This document shows, piece by piece, positions 1-13,450 of a DNA stretch of 64,000 nucleotides. The stretch covers positions 51,263,154 through 51,327,153 of the forward strand of contig CM072887.1 of the NCBI GenBank assembly GCA_037013685.1, in the 5' to 3' direction. Under the pieces are notes generated by a model. That model was not told the origin of the DNA. It was given only the letters and a program-made list of their open reading frames with translations, and did no database searches. Every line of letters starts with the position of its first letter. Position 1 is the stretch's first letter. The translations under genes were made by a program, and so were the position numbers. The stretch comes from Acridotheres tristis. Taxonomy: Eukaryota > Chordata > Aves > Passeriformes > Sturnidae.

Positions 1-3000
1 CTTTGACTTGGACAGTTTGCTGTCACGGTTTGGTTCTTCCTTGGGGAGCATGCTGCACTGAAAGGAAACTTCCCCCTTCATTACCCAGCCCTTTCTCCTG
101 GCACTAATGATTTTTAAATTTTTTTTTTTTTGTAGCTGTGGGGAAAAACATTTTCACAGCTCTGAAAAGGGTTCATTCAGCCTTTCCGTAATAGTTCAAG
201 TGGTTGGTTTTCTTCTGGCTTCCGAAATACATTATAAATCACAATCTGGAAAAAGTTCTAATATGGTTCCAAGTCTTGCTGCTGAATTTGGATACGTTGC
301 TGGGACTTACTTTGTAGCTCATCCTTAACAACTGACAAAATATTTACTCGGCACAGTGCAAAGAAGGCGAACTTTCTCCAAAATATTATACAGAGTTGGA
401 GTCAGAACACAGACAATGAGGCAAAAAATTGGACCTGCCCACCAAGCCATTAGTTGAATAGTTTTCCAGAATGTCATGAGAAAGAGCTTCATGAAATCAC
501 TTGCTGATAGCTGCTTCTTGTGATATGGGAGTGGAGAGGGCAGCTAGGTCCCCAGTAGTGAGGACAGCATATTGGAGATACTGAAGTCTTAAGTGTATAT
601 TTGCATAGGCAGTGCCAGCAGGGAATGTTCTTTTCTGTTTATTAAACGTTTACTTTATAAAAATGTGCGTTCCCTAAACTGATCTTCTGCATTCAAAATG
701 AACAGAAAAATATTTAACCCCAGCTGGATCAGAGTGTTGTTCCTGTTTTGGTATGTTAGTTTTATTTTTAGAGTGTTAGTTTTCCCCTGGGGAAAGGATT
801 ATTAAACTATTAGAATCAGATTGGAGTTTTTGAAGTGTAGTGTGCCGTTCATCTCTTAGTCTAGAAAATGTGGGGTTTGTTTCACGGGTTTCACCCCACT
901 TTTTTGAGAAAAGATGGAGGGAGAAAAACTGCAGTGAACTAACTTCAGTACAAGAAAGTCCATAGTGACAAAACTGTAAGTCTAATAATAGGGGGTTTTA
1001 TGTTTTTATGTTGTCTTCATGTGATCCTTTTCAAAAGAGCCTCCTCAGCAGTTATATGCCATTGTCTCTTTGACAGTGGTACATTGTTGTTTTAGTACAA
1101 ATAATACAGGATATGTCCCAAAATAAGAGCACATCTCACTGTGTACTTAAATGCAGTACACTGTGGTCAGTATTTCTGACAGATTCCTTATTCTCAATGT
1201 ATTTCCCTCCAACAAAATGTATCAGACATCATGAGGCATAATAATTCAACCTTTCTGAAACAGGAGAAATGTTTTCATAAAGCAAGATATTTTTGACAGT
1301 CTTAAACTACAATAAACCTATCTTACAACTGCATTTATATCCACTGATGTCATGTTACTATTTTTCCAATTTGGTTAAAATAAAAAGAAATATGCTGTCC
1401 CAACTCTCTAAGAAATAGCATGGCACAGCTACTATAGCTGTAGAGATTTGGAGGGAGGGGATAAGAGTGAGGACATTTTCTTTATTTTCTTTGTTTAATA
1501 GTTTATACATTTGTCTTCAAAGGTAGCAATCTCGTGGATTGGCATTTTGGATGACTTATCTGCAAATTTATCTGTTGTCATCTTTTTTGAGCCCCTAACA
1601 AAGCAGATTCTTTGTGGGGTCCTGGACAATCCATCAAAGGTGTTTGTAAGGAATAACCCACCACTTTTATAGGAAGTGAAAAAGCAAAGAGTACTGCCAT
1701 ACACTTGTTTAAAAAACCTGTGAAGAGTGCCGACTTTTCATTCACCCTGAGGCTTGAAAAACAATGTGGATGTCCTGCAGCTGACTTTCTCTTGGAACTC
1801 AAAACATTAAAATCCATTGTGCAGTGGTTTTCACTTGTTTTTTTTTTAGATGTTGTGTAACCTAAAGAAAATAGGGCTTTTCAGGGTTGTTTAAAAGTTC
1901 TATTTATGGTACAGAAAACATGACAGTCCAAGTTAATTACTATTTCAGTTGCTGACAAACTGGAAGCATGAGCAAAAAAGGAAGATAAAGTGACCCTTAG
2001 GAGGATTTTGTCAATTACTCCTCCAGGGATACAGCTGAATTGTTATTATTTTTATATAAAACAAATGGGAAAAACTGTGCTGTATTTGAATATAGTATTT
2101 CATTGGTAAATAAGAACAACATACCCACAAATCAACCAAAATTTCCTCAAAAAACCAGTTGAGATGAAATAATGAAATTACTATCCAAATTGCTGTTATT
2201 CCAGAAACCATACTGTCCATACCCAAGAAGCACGGAATCAGTTAAATCTTAAGCAACTGAACCATTCATGTTACACGAACCACATTATTACTACTTTTGT
2301 TTAGGCATACTGTTTCATCAAGGGTTAAGATTTTCAGAAAATTGCATGAAAATGTTTGCCCACACCTTTTTTTTCTTAATATCAGTGGAAGATGTGGGGC
2401 CAAACCTCTGCCAGCTCTTTAAAAAAAAGTTTTTTAAGGAAAAACACAGGGAATTTTGAAAAGGGGGGGCACATTTACTCATTTGCTCCCTCACTTTTTA
2501 TCCAGGTTTCAAAAATATTTTCTGATGTGATAGAGAAATGATGGCAAATTATAGAAAGAAGTTATTTTCTTCCCATTGTGTGTGAAAACAGCACCACGAG
2601 AGAAACCAGTCAAAACACAAGAACAAAATCGTTTGTGTAACTCAGTTTCTCCTGATAATTGATAAAGTTAATTGATAAAATTGTCACATTTCAAGTTCTT
2701 CCTCAAATCAGCTGCATTAGCGGATTTTGAAAATGTGTAAGAATCTGAAAAAGAGAAGTATATACAGTTCTACAAGTAAAGATTATAATATTTCAGTTCT
2801 CTCTCTTCTGAAAAAGAAAATAGGACTTAACTTACCTATACAGTACGTTTAAGCCATTGCCTATATAATGTCCTAGACCTAGTGCTTGTTAAGGACTTGC
2901 ATTGCCTCCCTGGGCCCCAAGCAATTCACTAAGCTCTAGGAGTTTCAAGTGAGTCAGTACAGGGCCGTGTGGCAGCCAGAAGGGAACTGGAACTCACTGA

Positions 3001-6000
3001 TGCTGCTCTGCTGTGTCATGTATTTGGAGATGGGGTGTGTGCATAAGGAATGTGAAGAAGAGTGTGAAACCAATGCTCTCCTTTGCCTTTCCTCAGAACG
3101 AGTTTTAAGAAAATGCTACTGTTAGTACTGTGTTTCTTATAGCTCCTTTATTTCATTTGTCCTTTCCCTAGTGCCCCAAGCTAAAGCTTGTTGAGAAAAA
3201 AAGAGAAGAGAGTGTAAATTGCATTCTCCAGTTTGATCTCACATTTTTATCTGTCATGGCCAAGTAGCGGGAGAATCTGAACATGGACAAGGCTGCTGGA
3301 GCATTTCTTCTGCAGCAAGGAAATCACTTGCAAGAGAATATAATGAAGTCCTTTTCTTCTTCTACAGCCACCATTTTCCATTTCCTTGTGTCATCTGTGT
3401 CTGAGACTGATTTAGAAGAAATGTGGTGGCTGACATATATGAAAGCTGGTTCTTTATGAAACTCTTAATGCTGTGGCAGTGTTGGTTTAGGTTGCCCAAT
3501 GTTGCTTCCTTTCTATACCAAAGTGGATGTGGTTATACTTCTAAAAGTATTTTTGTCACTGTAGCCTATTTTGGTCAAGGAATTTTCTGCCAACATAAAT
3601 CGCCTATGCCGGGTTGGGGTTACATGGAGTGTCTGTGTAGATACATCTCATAGTCTGCATTATATTTTGGGAGGCTGACACCAGTGGCTTCAGTTAGGAC
3701 CAGGTAGTGTAAAAGGTGAAGAGTTTGTATGTTCACAGGCCAGCACTTGCTCTGCGTTTTATGGACAAGAGCATGGGTGTGATGAAGAGCCAGGCCCTTA
3801 GTGTTACCTTTAAATTCAGTGCAGCAGTCTTGCTCTCACCTTCGGTATGGGCTCTTGGCCCCAACACAGACAGCCCTGAAACGTGTGTCTCCTCCTGTTG
3901 ACAAAAGGTCAGGCACTGTAGTGTTTCAATTCCGTACTTCTGGTTTCTGTTCCACCATAGGTCTTGCCCTCCCTTTACATTCCTACTTTGTAATGAGGGT
4001 AATGGTACAGTTGTTGTATTTATCAGTGAAAATCTGTTATCTGAAATAAACTGCTACCTGTACTCCAAGACAGAAATTATTACCTAATAGTCATTTCTAG
4101 TGCTTGACATGCTTAAAGACCACTTCATCCTGCTTAAGGAGTGAATGCTGTACTTAGATTGTGGAAGTCAGACTGTTTCTCTTATACATATTTTAATTGA
4201 TAATGTATTTGACAATGGTATTATTGTACGTCAGTTGCTGCAGGAATCTAATAAACTCCACTTCAAGACTCAGCCATAAGTATAATTGTCTGTAATGGAA
4301 GCATATATCTATTGATTAACAAGTATGGCTCTTTAATTGAGAAGTTTTGAAGCTCAGATGTTAATAACTTACTGCTGGATGTTTTCATATTTTTTCATTT
4401 TCATTTTACTGAGACACACTATGAATGTATTTATTTCAATTAGAAATTTTTGGAATCTCTACTTGAAAAGCAGTATGGAACATAATCTTATCCAAAAAGC
4501 AACAGTGAACAATACAAGCACGTGAAGTCAGAAAGGACTGCTGTTTGGACTGAGAAGCTGGCACGTTGTGCTTTACTTCAGTTACTTCCATCCCTCAGTT
4601 GCATTTTTCAGAATTTTTAAAAGTGGTAGAAATCTGGGGCAATTTTCTCTGTTTATATTTATTCTGTCACTGTATCTGTCATCAGGTCTCTGCATATAGA
4701 TAAAGATAAATTGCTTTGTTTGGTGGGATAAGATTCCTGCAAGACACTGCATTCTCTTTTTACTGTAGTCTTAACTGGCTGATTGTGTCCTTCCAGTAAA
4801 AAATCATCTTAAGCTAGGTTTTTTCTGACTTTTCTTCCCTCCTCCATCTGGAAACTATATGTGAACATCCTTTAACTATCATGTTAGTTTACAGGAGCTA
4901 AATTTGACATGACATATAGCACTGTCATCCTTAACTTTGTATCATCATCTGTTGTTCTGGTTAGCATCAAGCTCCTTTAAATTCAGTAGTCTTTGTCTGA
5001 CCTAATCTTTACATGATGGATAATTTTATACATATTAATAGACAGTAATTTTGTGGTACAGACGAGGCTATCTTCAGCTAAAATTTGTTTTTAGGTTTGA
5101 TATAAAATTTCAGGGAAAAAATCCTATGTTCCCCAGATGCCTTTAACCTTTGCAAACACTATTATGCTTTATACTTATACTTACTTTGGAAGCTCTTTTA
5201 CTTCTTTTCTGTATGGGTTGTCCGACATGTCCACTTCTTGGTTTTACCAAAGAAAATCCTTAAGTCCCTCCCTGACCATGGCCTATCCTGTAGCATTGCC
5301 TTAAGTACTCTTTGGAAGTTGGTTATGTTCATGTCAGCCCATTTTTCCCTTTTCTTCCGTCATAACTGGGTATTTTTTAGGGTGCAGAGAATACGGTTGG
5401 CACAGGTAGTACAACTTCAAACAAACAATTCTACCTGTGTACAGATCAGATCAGTTAGGCCTTTAGCAGTAATCCTGTACATAGCTGTGAGTTTTGCTTC
5501 CAAGCTTCAGGAGACTTTTCCTACCTCTTCGGTTTGGTTTGGTTTGATTTGATCTTGAAACATAACTGAGAACCATAATGGGTAGCTAGGTATCATAAAG
5601 TGGGGCAACAAGCCCTTAACACAGTTAGTGAAAAAAATGCTAGATAGGGTGTGGAAGATTCCTCATCCAATCCTGATAATAGTAAGCATGCTGCAAAAAT
5701 ATCTTTAGAGGATAAGGATGGAAATGTGATGGACAAGCTGAAAAAGCCCACTGATCCTGGTGGCTGGCTGCAAGGCTGCCTCTGGTGGCGAATACCCATT
5801 TGAAACCCCTTGTTCCTCTTCAGATGTGCAGAACATAGATATTGTATGATGACCTGAACTGAGGTGCTGAACTAAGGTACCAAGGGATGGATAAAGTAAA
5901 TGCATCATTTTCATCCCGCTCAAGAAACTCAGAGACAGGTGGCATCATCAGAATGGTGTATATAAATCTTCTTCCACAACAGGAAACTGGCAAAGGGAGA

Positions 6001-6292
6001 GAAGAAAGTGACTGCTGTGAAGTCGGCTTTCTAGGTAGGTTGGCTCTGTGATGTTTGCGTAATTTCTGCTGCATGTGATCTAGAATATAAATACAATAAT
6101 AAATACCCCTTTTCAATGTTAGCAACCTATGGCGTGAATTCTTGTCTTAAAAACTTCAGGATGATGTAGGGATGACAGGGAACTCACCCTCCCTGCTCAT
6201 ACTTTGTTTGCAGAAAGTTTCCCTCAAATGTGTATGCAACTTTGCAGTTACTTGGAGGGGGGAGAAAAAATATTCAGAAAGTATACTGAGCA
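1..6292 (+). other. AIG1 large intron, segment a (no exon recognised)
   Basis: AT-rich single-copy sequence without any reading frame that resembles a known protein. Frames of 60-104 codons occur on both strands but have no splice-bounded or family-like content. A T-run lies near 116-131 and a GTTTG/GATTT-type low-complexity patch near 5530-5552. It is assigned to the AIG1 intron only because the first AIG1 exon seen (35037) is internal and no upstream AIG1 exon was found. No repeat of a recognised family was seen here. Confidence 0.5.
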
Positions 6293-6505
6293 TAAGAAAA
6301 AACTTTTTTACTGTGAAGATTACTGAACACTAGGTCAGGTTGCCCAGAGAGGCTGTGAAGTCTCCATCTGTACTGATAATCAAAATTCAACTGGGTGCTG
6401 CCCTGTGCAATTTGTTGTGGTAAAACCTTTTCTGTACAGCAGGCTTGGACTAGGGAATCTCCAGAGGTCCCTTCTTACCTCAGCTTTGGAAAAGTCTATC
6501 CTATG
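6293..6505 (+). repeat. CR1 LINE 3' end fragment
   Basis: The block reads like the last ~210 bases of an avian CR1: a 'gaaaaac-tttttt-actgtga' start, the phrase 'caggttgcccagagaggc' at about 6337-6354, 'cttggactagggaatctcc', 'aggtcccttc' and a decayed terminal 'tatcctatg' in place of the ATTCTATG octamers. The copy is 5' truncated, which is normal for CR1, and clearly diverged, so it is an old insertion. It lies in the same orientation as AIG1. Confidence 0.85.
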
Positions 6506-8187
6506 TTCAGCAACTTAGGAAATTAATCTTTCAGACATAGAACAACAAAGCAGCAGCTATCATCAGTCCTGCTTCAGGTGGCCTTTGTTTGTATGCATAT
6601 GACCTAAAATGTTGCCATTAGGCTTTTGCTATTTTCCATTGTGAGAAGTAGATCATTGCAGGCCATCATTGCAAGCCCAGGAAAGCAAGAAGCCGAAGTG
6701 TGCATTTGCTGACCTATTTATTTGAGCAGAGGTTCTGCAGCACAGCGAGGTAGTTGCAGAGGTGCCTCTGGCAGAGGTGTAAGGATAAGTCCATTACAAG
6801 CACGTGGGAAAATTCCTAATAACATTTGAGTGGGCAGTACAAAAGCTTTCGCAGATGCAATAGCAGCATGTGTTGCTGGCCCTGAGTGCCCTTGGAAAAC
6901 AGTAGAATACTACTCCATTGATTCTGCATCTCTTGTAGGCAGCTGATGAAATGTCACTATTCTTCAAGCACAACATGCAGAAACATCACTGTAGTGGCTG
7001 CTCTGGAGAGATTTACAGCCTATGGAGCCTTGGCAACACAGATAGGGAAAGGTTATCTTCATGTCTCCTCCTCTGCATCTGCTGACAGGGAATTGCTTCT
7101 CATTGGCTGTGTAGGAGAGATTAATGGTCTTCAGTCTTCAAGAGTGTACGATGTAACATCTACCACACATTGTCAATGTTCAGCAGGTGTTTGGATCTGC
7201 AGTTTGAGTTACTGATCACATTTCAACAGAAGATGTGGCATTGCTTTTAGAAGTTGCAAGTATTTAATTTCATAGGTTTTCACCTGCTTTAGCTGAAGGG
7301 TGAGAAGGCGGCATTTGAAACAACTCACAACTAAATAATTAGCTGAGGTTGATTGTGTGTAATTGCTGTAGTTACAATTTAATTTTTGTGATGCACTTGA
7401 AAAGGTATCTGTGTTTCTTTGTGTATTTGTACATTTTAGGAACTTTCTAAATGATTAGGAGGGAATTTGGTCATGGTTTTTGGGCAGAAGAGAAGGAAAA
7501 TAGTGGAGGCCAAAGACAAGTGTGATTTTTCCGCAAGTATTTTTTCATAAACATGTTTAAAGGACAATGTCAGGAAGGGGTGAAGAGAAAAGCATGCACT
7601 GAAGTGATGAAGTAAGAATTAGAAGGGAATCCTGTCTTTGTTTGAAGGATTTACTGAGTGAAATCCTGGTTACTGAAAAAACAGCAACCCTTTCAAAACT
7701 TAGTCCTGCAAAGGTAGGTAGAGACTTTGTTAGCATTTCAGTAAGAGTCAGACATGAAGACTGTATTAAAATAATCCAATTTTTTTTGGTATTTTTACTT
7801 TTTCCTCACCAACCTGTTCTTTCCACTGAAAAGAATAGTACTCTTAGATTAAGGATGCTGTTTCGGTGCAATCATCACTCTTGAAAGTAAGAGCTGCAGG
7901 GGGACATGATGAATAACCACAGGGTAGACTGTAGCCTAAAAAAAACAAAACCAAAAACCTGGAAAGACCCTGGCCCTGAGCAAGCTAAAAATTGCTAAAT
8001 TCTAGTCCAGTATAGGTAAAAGCACAATACCTAAATGCAAATGAAAAAAAAGAGTGGGTAGAAATAGGTAGTGGGTTGAGGAAGCTGTAACAAGGGCTTA
8101 AAACAAGAAACAAAGGAGGTGACATGGGTCATTGTAAAAACAAACGATAGGTAAATATGGCAGGAGCAAAAAAGCATTGCTTTTTTT

Positions 8188-8220
8188 TCCAAATGTCTGG
8201 GACATTTGGAGTCCCAGACA
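8188..8220. repeat. Two overlapping perfect inverted repeats
   Basis: Hairpin 1 has 10-base arms 8188-8197 (TCCAAATGTC) and 8201-8210 (GACATTTGGA) with a 3-base loop. Hairpin 2 has 10-base arms 8194-8203 (TGTCTGGGAC) and 8211-8220 (GTCCCAGACA) with a 7-base loop. They share bases 8194-8210, so a single strand could form only one at a time. The arms are exact in the sequence; any function is unknown. Confidence 0.9.
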
Positions 8221-11200
8221 GAGTGAGAGTCTGGATCTTGATGAGAATATGGACAGGATTGATTAATTGAGAAAAGCCTTTCTTGAAATGAGCAAATACC
8301 TGCTTCCCTAAAATTGCTGCACGCACAAGTGAGCCAAGAGCATAGCTCAGTGCTGAGTAGGAACAACAGGACCTGCTTCCTACACATGTCCCTGTGCACT
8401 CAGAGAGTAAAAGGACCCTCCAGTCCCTTGCAGAGTGAGTGAGAAGGTGTAACACAGGTTGGGGGATTATGTTTCACCTAAAACATAAGTCTCACCTGAG
8501 CTACAGATAAGCTACTCTTGGCTGCAGATACAGAGCCTGGATTCCCATTCTTCAACATCACCTTAGGAGCAGCTCAGGCAAACTTGTGTTCAGGCATGAA
8601 GAGAGGAGGCTCCATTGTGCTCTGTCTCAAATCCATCCTCTCAGGAGGCAGGTGTGTTGATGTCTTTTTCACCAGCATAAACAGCTTGAGGAAATAAGAT
8701 TTCTGACAGCCCATGGAAGCTGTTACAGACCTCGAGTGAATCAAGCCAGGTAATCAGGCTAATAGGGAGGCATCAGAAAGATGAATCACTGCTATTTATA
8801 TTGTGTGACAGCTAGAGTCCTCCACCCTTTGTGCTTGGCACTGTACAAAGCACATACTAGAGGATGATCCTTGCCCTGAATTGTTGCTGTCTAATGAGAG
8901 TATGGATTGCTACAACTTGTAGAAGTGGGAGCAGGACTAAATTTTACTAGCTGAGATCCGTAATGCTGGTTCACTTCTGGAATATTTTACAGGTCAACAG
9001 AAGGTTATGGTAATTGCCTACATGACCAAGCTGTTGCATGCGATCTTTTGACAAACATGGTATAAGAGCATTTATTCACACTTTAGCATATTAGAGACAA
9101 AATTCTTGTTGGTGTGATCTTGTCCTGTTGTATATTCCCACAGAATCTGATTGGGTGACTTAATTTCTCTTTCTTTTTCCCTCTTAAAGACTGATTAAAA
9201 TTTTAGTAGTTAAGTGAAGTATCTGGGATTTATGGTGATTGTGACCTGGTACTTCATAAAGACTGTGATGTTATAAATAATGAATGACGAGACTGCAGAT
9301 TAATACCACTGAGATGACCACAGTGCAACCAAATGTTCTTCTTACCATACATATGGAGCATAACTCTGTATTTGGATTTTTATAAATGCTCTTTCTAAAA
9401 AAATTCTAATAAAAACAAAGCATCCCAAACATGGTTTGCTGGTATTTGTAAGCTAGGTTTTTCCTTACATATTTTAAATTATGCTGAAAAAGGCTCAAAT
9501 GATCACTGATCTCTTACAGCTTTTAAAACCAGAAATTAATTAGCTGTCTACTTTAGGGACAGAGAGTGATTCAGATTCCGGATGTTTCTTCTTCCTTGCT
9601 ACTCTGATCATGCACACCTCCAAAGCTGCTAATAGTATTTCATGTAGCTGTTTCGTGTAGGGTGTCATGTCAACAGTTTTCTGTTCTGCATTTCTTATAA
9701 GGACAAGCTCCTTGTGTATATCCATTTTTCCATCCTGCTGTCGGCTCTTGCAGTGTAATTTCCTTCTGTTCTTGTTTCTTCCTTCCCACACACCTCCTTT
9801 CTCACAGGTTCACAGCACGATTACAGCTTAGAGCCTATCCCAGAGATCGAGTGGAGCAGTTTGCAGTCCATGGGGAGTTGCAGTGACCATGATTGAGACT
9901 GACAGAAAGAATAAAGATTTTCACTCTTGTGAAGCATCTTCATGGCTACCATGAGAAGCTCTGTGACATACGGCAATAGCCTTAAAGGAGGCTAAAGACA
10001 GAGACATAACATCAAGAATGCTTCCTGCAGCATATTCAGATGCCACACAGGACATTTTCCTAGCCTGTCCAGGAAATTTAATGGGCAGTCCTAACCCTGC
10101 TCACCATTCCTTTTCTGTTTCCACTATTTACACAATTCAGATTTTAATAGGCACATAGCACCTCCTAACAACTTGTTAGCAACAGAATTCCTCTTGCAAT
10201 TAATTTTTTTCCTTCCCACCACAAGTTCCATTGTGCCTGTGCAAACACCTGTGTGCTGCTCCATGCCCCTCTGCCACAGCCTCTCCTTTACATTAGCAGC
10301 CTTGCTTGGGCTTAGCATGCGCTGTGCCTAACACGTGTAGTTTGTATTAGTGTTCCCTTTTTGATCAGTCTGTGTGAGAACCCAGCAAACAGGAAGGTAG
10401 CCACCCTCTTATATTGATAGTTCTCTGGTGGCAAGCGCTCTCACCCTGTTGTCCCAGCTCTTCTCAGCCAGTTGCACCATATTTAGGGCAAATTTGAAGC
10501 TCAGCCAAGCTGACAGTCAAAGTTCCCCTCGATAAAGCCTCCAACAGCAGGACGCTCCCGATGGTGTTGTCATTCTCATGCCTACTGCTCAGGTTTTTAT
10601 TTTCTGCCCTAACACATGGGATATGCTAAACATGAGATGAAGGAATGGGTGGTTCTTAGATATCTATAATGAAATATGATACATATCTGAGTGCTACAGA
10701 TTTTGATTTTCCTTCACCAATTGTAGTAGCTGAAGCTGTGGTCCGTACAGTGAAGTTGTATCATGATTTCTAGCCCAGTTTTCTTTTTCAAACTGCATGT
10801 TAATTCCTGAAAATTGTTATCTGAAGTACTCCAGGCTTTGTCTCTGTTTTACTTTAATCAAAGTCAACCAATTTTTTTTCACTTTTCTTTGAAAAATGAT
10901 TGATGACTCCCTCAAAATCAAATCAGGCAAGTTACAAAGTTTGTTAGCTATGCACACAAAGTGGCTTCATTCTGGAAACTGAAACACAGTGTGGAAGCAG
11001 TCCTTGGTCAGACATATTTCATTGCCACTGGCTTTGGCTTCATTAGTCTCACTGACAACTGGTGAATGTGTGGACTTGCTAATTGTTTAAGTGAAGTTAA
11101 AATAAGGAGTTTACTCTTCTTTTGTAGACAGAACGTTGTCACTTTTAGATAAAGCTTCCACCGTCGTTAAGAGGATCAATAAGGCTTGTGAAGGTTAAAC

Positions 11201-13406
11201 TCAACTTTCTGAATCTTCACTGGTTGTGTTTCAATAAGCCTGTGAGCTCCACATGCTGTAGCTGTATACTCAGTATTTACCCAGGCATTGAGATGGGTGT
11301 GGGAATTAGCCCTCAGCCCTCCAGCTGGCACTGAAGTTGTTGTTCACGGAGCTGCATGTATGGAGAGGGGCAGGGGCCGGACCAGTTCCGTCAGCAGCTG
11401 AAGCTGGCTTGCAGCAGCTTGAGTGTCCTGCAAGGGCATCCTCATACCCTCTAATCCTGCCCTAGAGGGGGACACAGCAGGAACTGCCAGGGTCTGTGCA
11501 GAGCAGCTTTACACTGGCAGAGTCCTTCGCATGGAAGGATTTCCTGCAGCCTGTGCATTATTGCTGGAGTGGAAGGACACAAGGGCAGCTTGGTAGCTTC
11601 AAGGATCTGGATTCCAGACTTCAGTGGCTGTGTGAGAGGTCTGAGGGTCAAAGGCCTAGACCCAGGCATGCCTATATGCTCTCTTCTTGTCTGTATCAGA
11701 CTCCCATCTCCTTCCCATTTCCGCAAAAACTCCTGGATGTTTTGAGAAAAACTGCACATTACATGCCTGGCTGTCCGCTGCACGGGTATGGGAGATGAGG
11801 TCATATGGGAAAAAGGCTCCAGTGGAGCCAAGAGGAATGTGGAATTTGGGAAGCAGCCAAATTCAGATTACTTTTACATGGCCATCTGCACCTGTGTTTG
11901 TAGGGGCGGGGAATTCTGATGCTGTTGAACTGACTCAGCAGTTGTACACACAAAGGCTGGCAAGGTTCCTCCCCTCTCCACTCATCTGCTCAGTGTCACT
12001 GCCAACACCCCATCATTCCCATCCAGGTGCAAGTAATCTCTATCAAAAAATCAGAAGAACTCATCCCAGGAACTGACGTGAGACTGATAGTGGAGGAACT
12101 ACTGAAGTTCTACGTCCAGAAAATACTGGCTAATTGTGTAAAACATGCCTGTCCATAAAGCACTGTGCCCTGGAACTGTGGTCTGAAGGGAACAGCACAC
12201 ATGGTTTTCTGTAAGCCCTGTCCTGCTTTCAACACAGGCCCACAAAAGAAGGCGTTGGTGGTTGTAAGGGAATCTGCTTGTTCCAGAGCACCTGAGTGGA
12301 CTTGTCTGTACTGGGACTGTCTCTGTCCTTGAGACAACTCCTTAGTCTCAGTTGTGGCTTTGGCCTGTAATGCAAACAGAAACAGAAATTGCTGGGTTTT
12401 ATATGCACCACCAGAAATGTGCTTGTACTTCTGAAGACTGAGAGGCTAGATACATGTTCCAAGTGGCCTTAAAACAAAGAAGAAACTTAATGCATAGATG
12501 GATGTAGAAGAAACTAATGAAAATAAAATATAAAAAAATTACGGCGTGATAGAGATGAATGTAGGTGGCAATATTGCCTCTTGGTTTGCAAGAAGGGAAG
12601 ATTTTCCATGATTTTCCATGTCTATGAAATAGGCATCACTGGTATCTATACCATTCTCTGCTTTATAATCAGCCAAGAAGGTAAATCAGGGACAAGCAGA
12701 AATTGAGAGAGCTATAACCAGCTCTGTAATAGCCCTGTCCTTTGTGCAGACACTAACCTGACACAGAAGGCAGTGAGGCATGTATTGCTCACACTCTTAA
12801 CTCCCTTCACTTTGTGGGAGTATGTTAATGTTTTTCTGGCCCCCAAATTACCAACCTCATGTTATCTGCCATGGGAATTCCACGCTCTCCAGTGAGATAG
12901 TTGTGTTACCCAGAGATGAACTGCCAGAGAGAAAATATCCAAGTAAACAAACATATGCTTAGTGACCTAATTAAGCAGAATGTTTATATTCCATTCAAGT
13001 ATGAGACCATTTCGGTTTATTTCCTGTTCTGCATTCTAATTTTGCTGTCAGAAGTATAAACAACTGGCTGTGGAGTTTTTGTCTCTCAACAACTGACCCT
13101 GTCAGACATGGAAAATACAGCTAAGATATGAGGTGTCAAGGAATATCAGCAAACCTTTCACTTCAGAGAGAAGTGGAAATGATAATTATTCCACTGATCT
13201 CAACTTAGTTCCTTACATTTTTGCCACATCATCTAATAACTGAGTTAAGCAGCCTATACGCTTAGGGAAGGAGAAGGGTTTTTTTAATGTAGTTCGCTAG
13301 CCAATTAATTGCAAGGTATAATAGAATAGTGACAATATAATGTTTTATCATTTGTTTTGTTGGGTGATATCAGAACAATAAGCCTTAATGTTAATAGCAG
13401 AGCAAA

Positions 13407-13450
13407 ACTGTTTATAGAGAAAAATTGTTTATAGATAAAAATTGTTTGAG
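13407..13450. repeat. Short 17-bp-period tandem repeat
   Basis: Two 17-base units, 13407-13423 and 13424-13440, differ at two positions (both contain 'tgtttataga' followed by an A-run), and a partial third unit 'attgtttgag' follows. This is a minor local duplication by slippage or unequal exchange. Confidence 0.8.
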
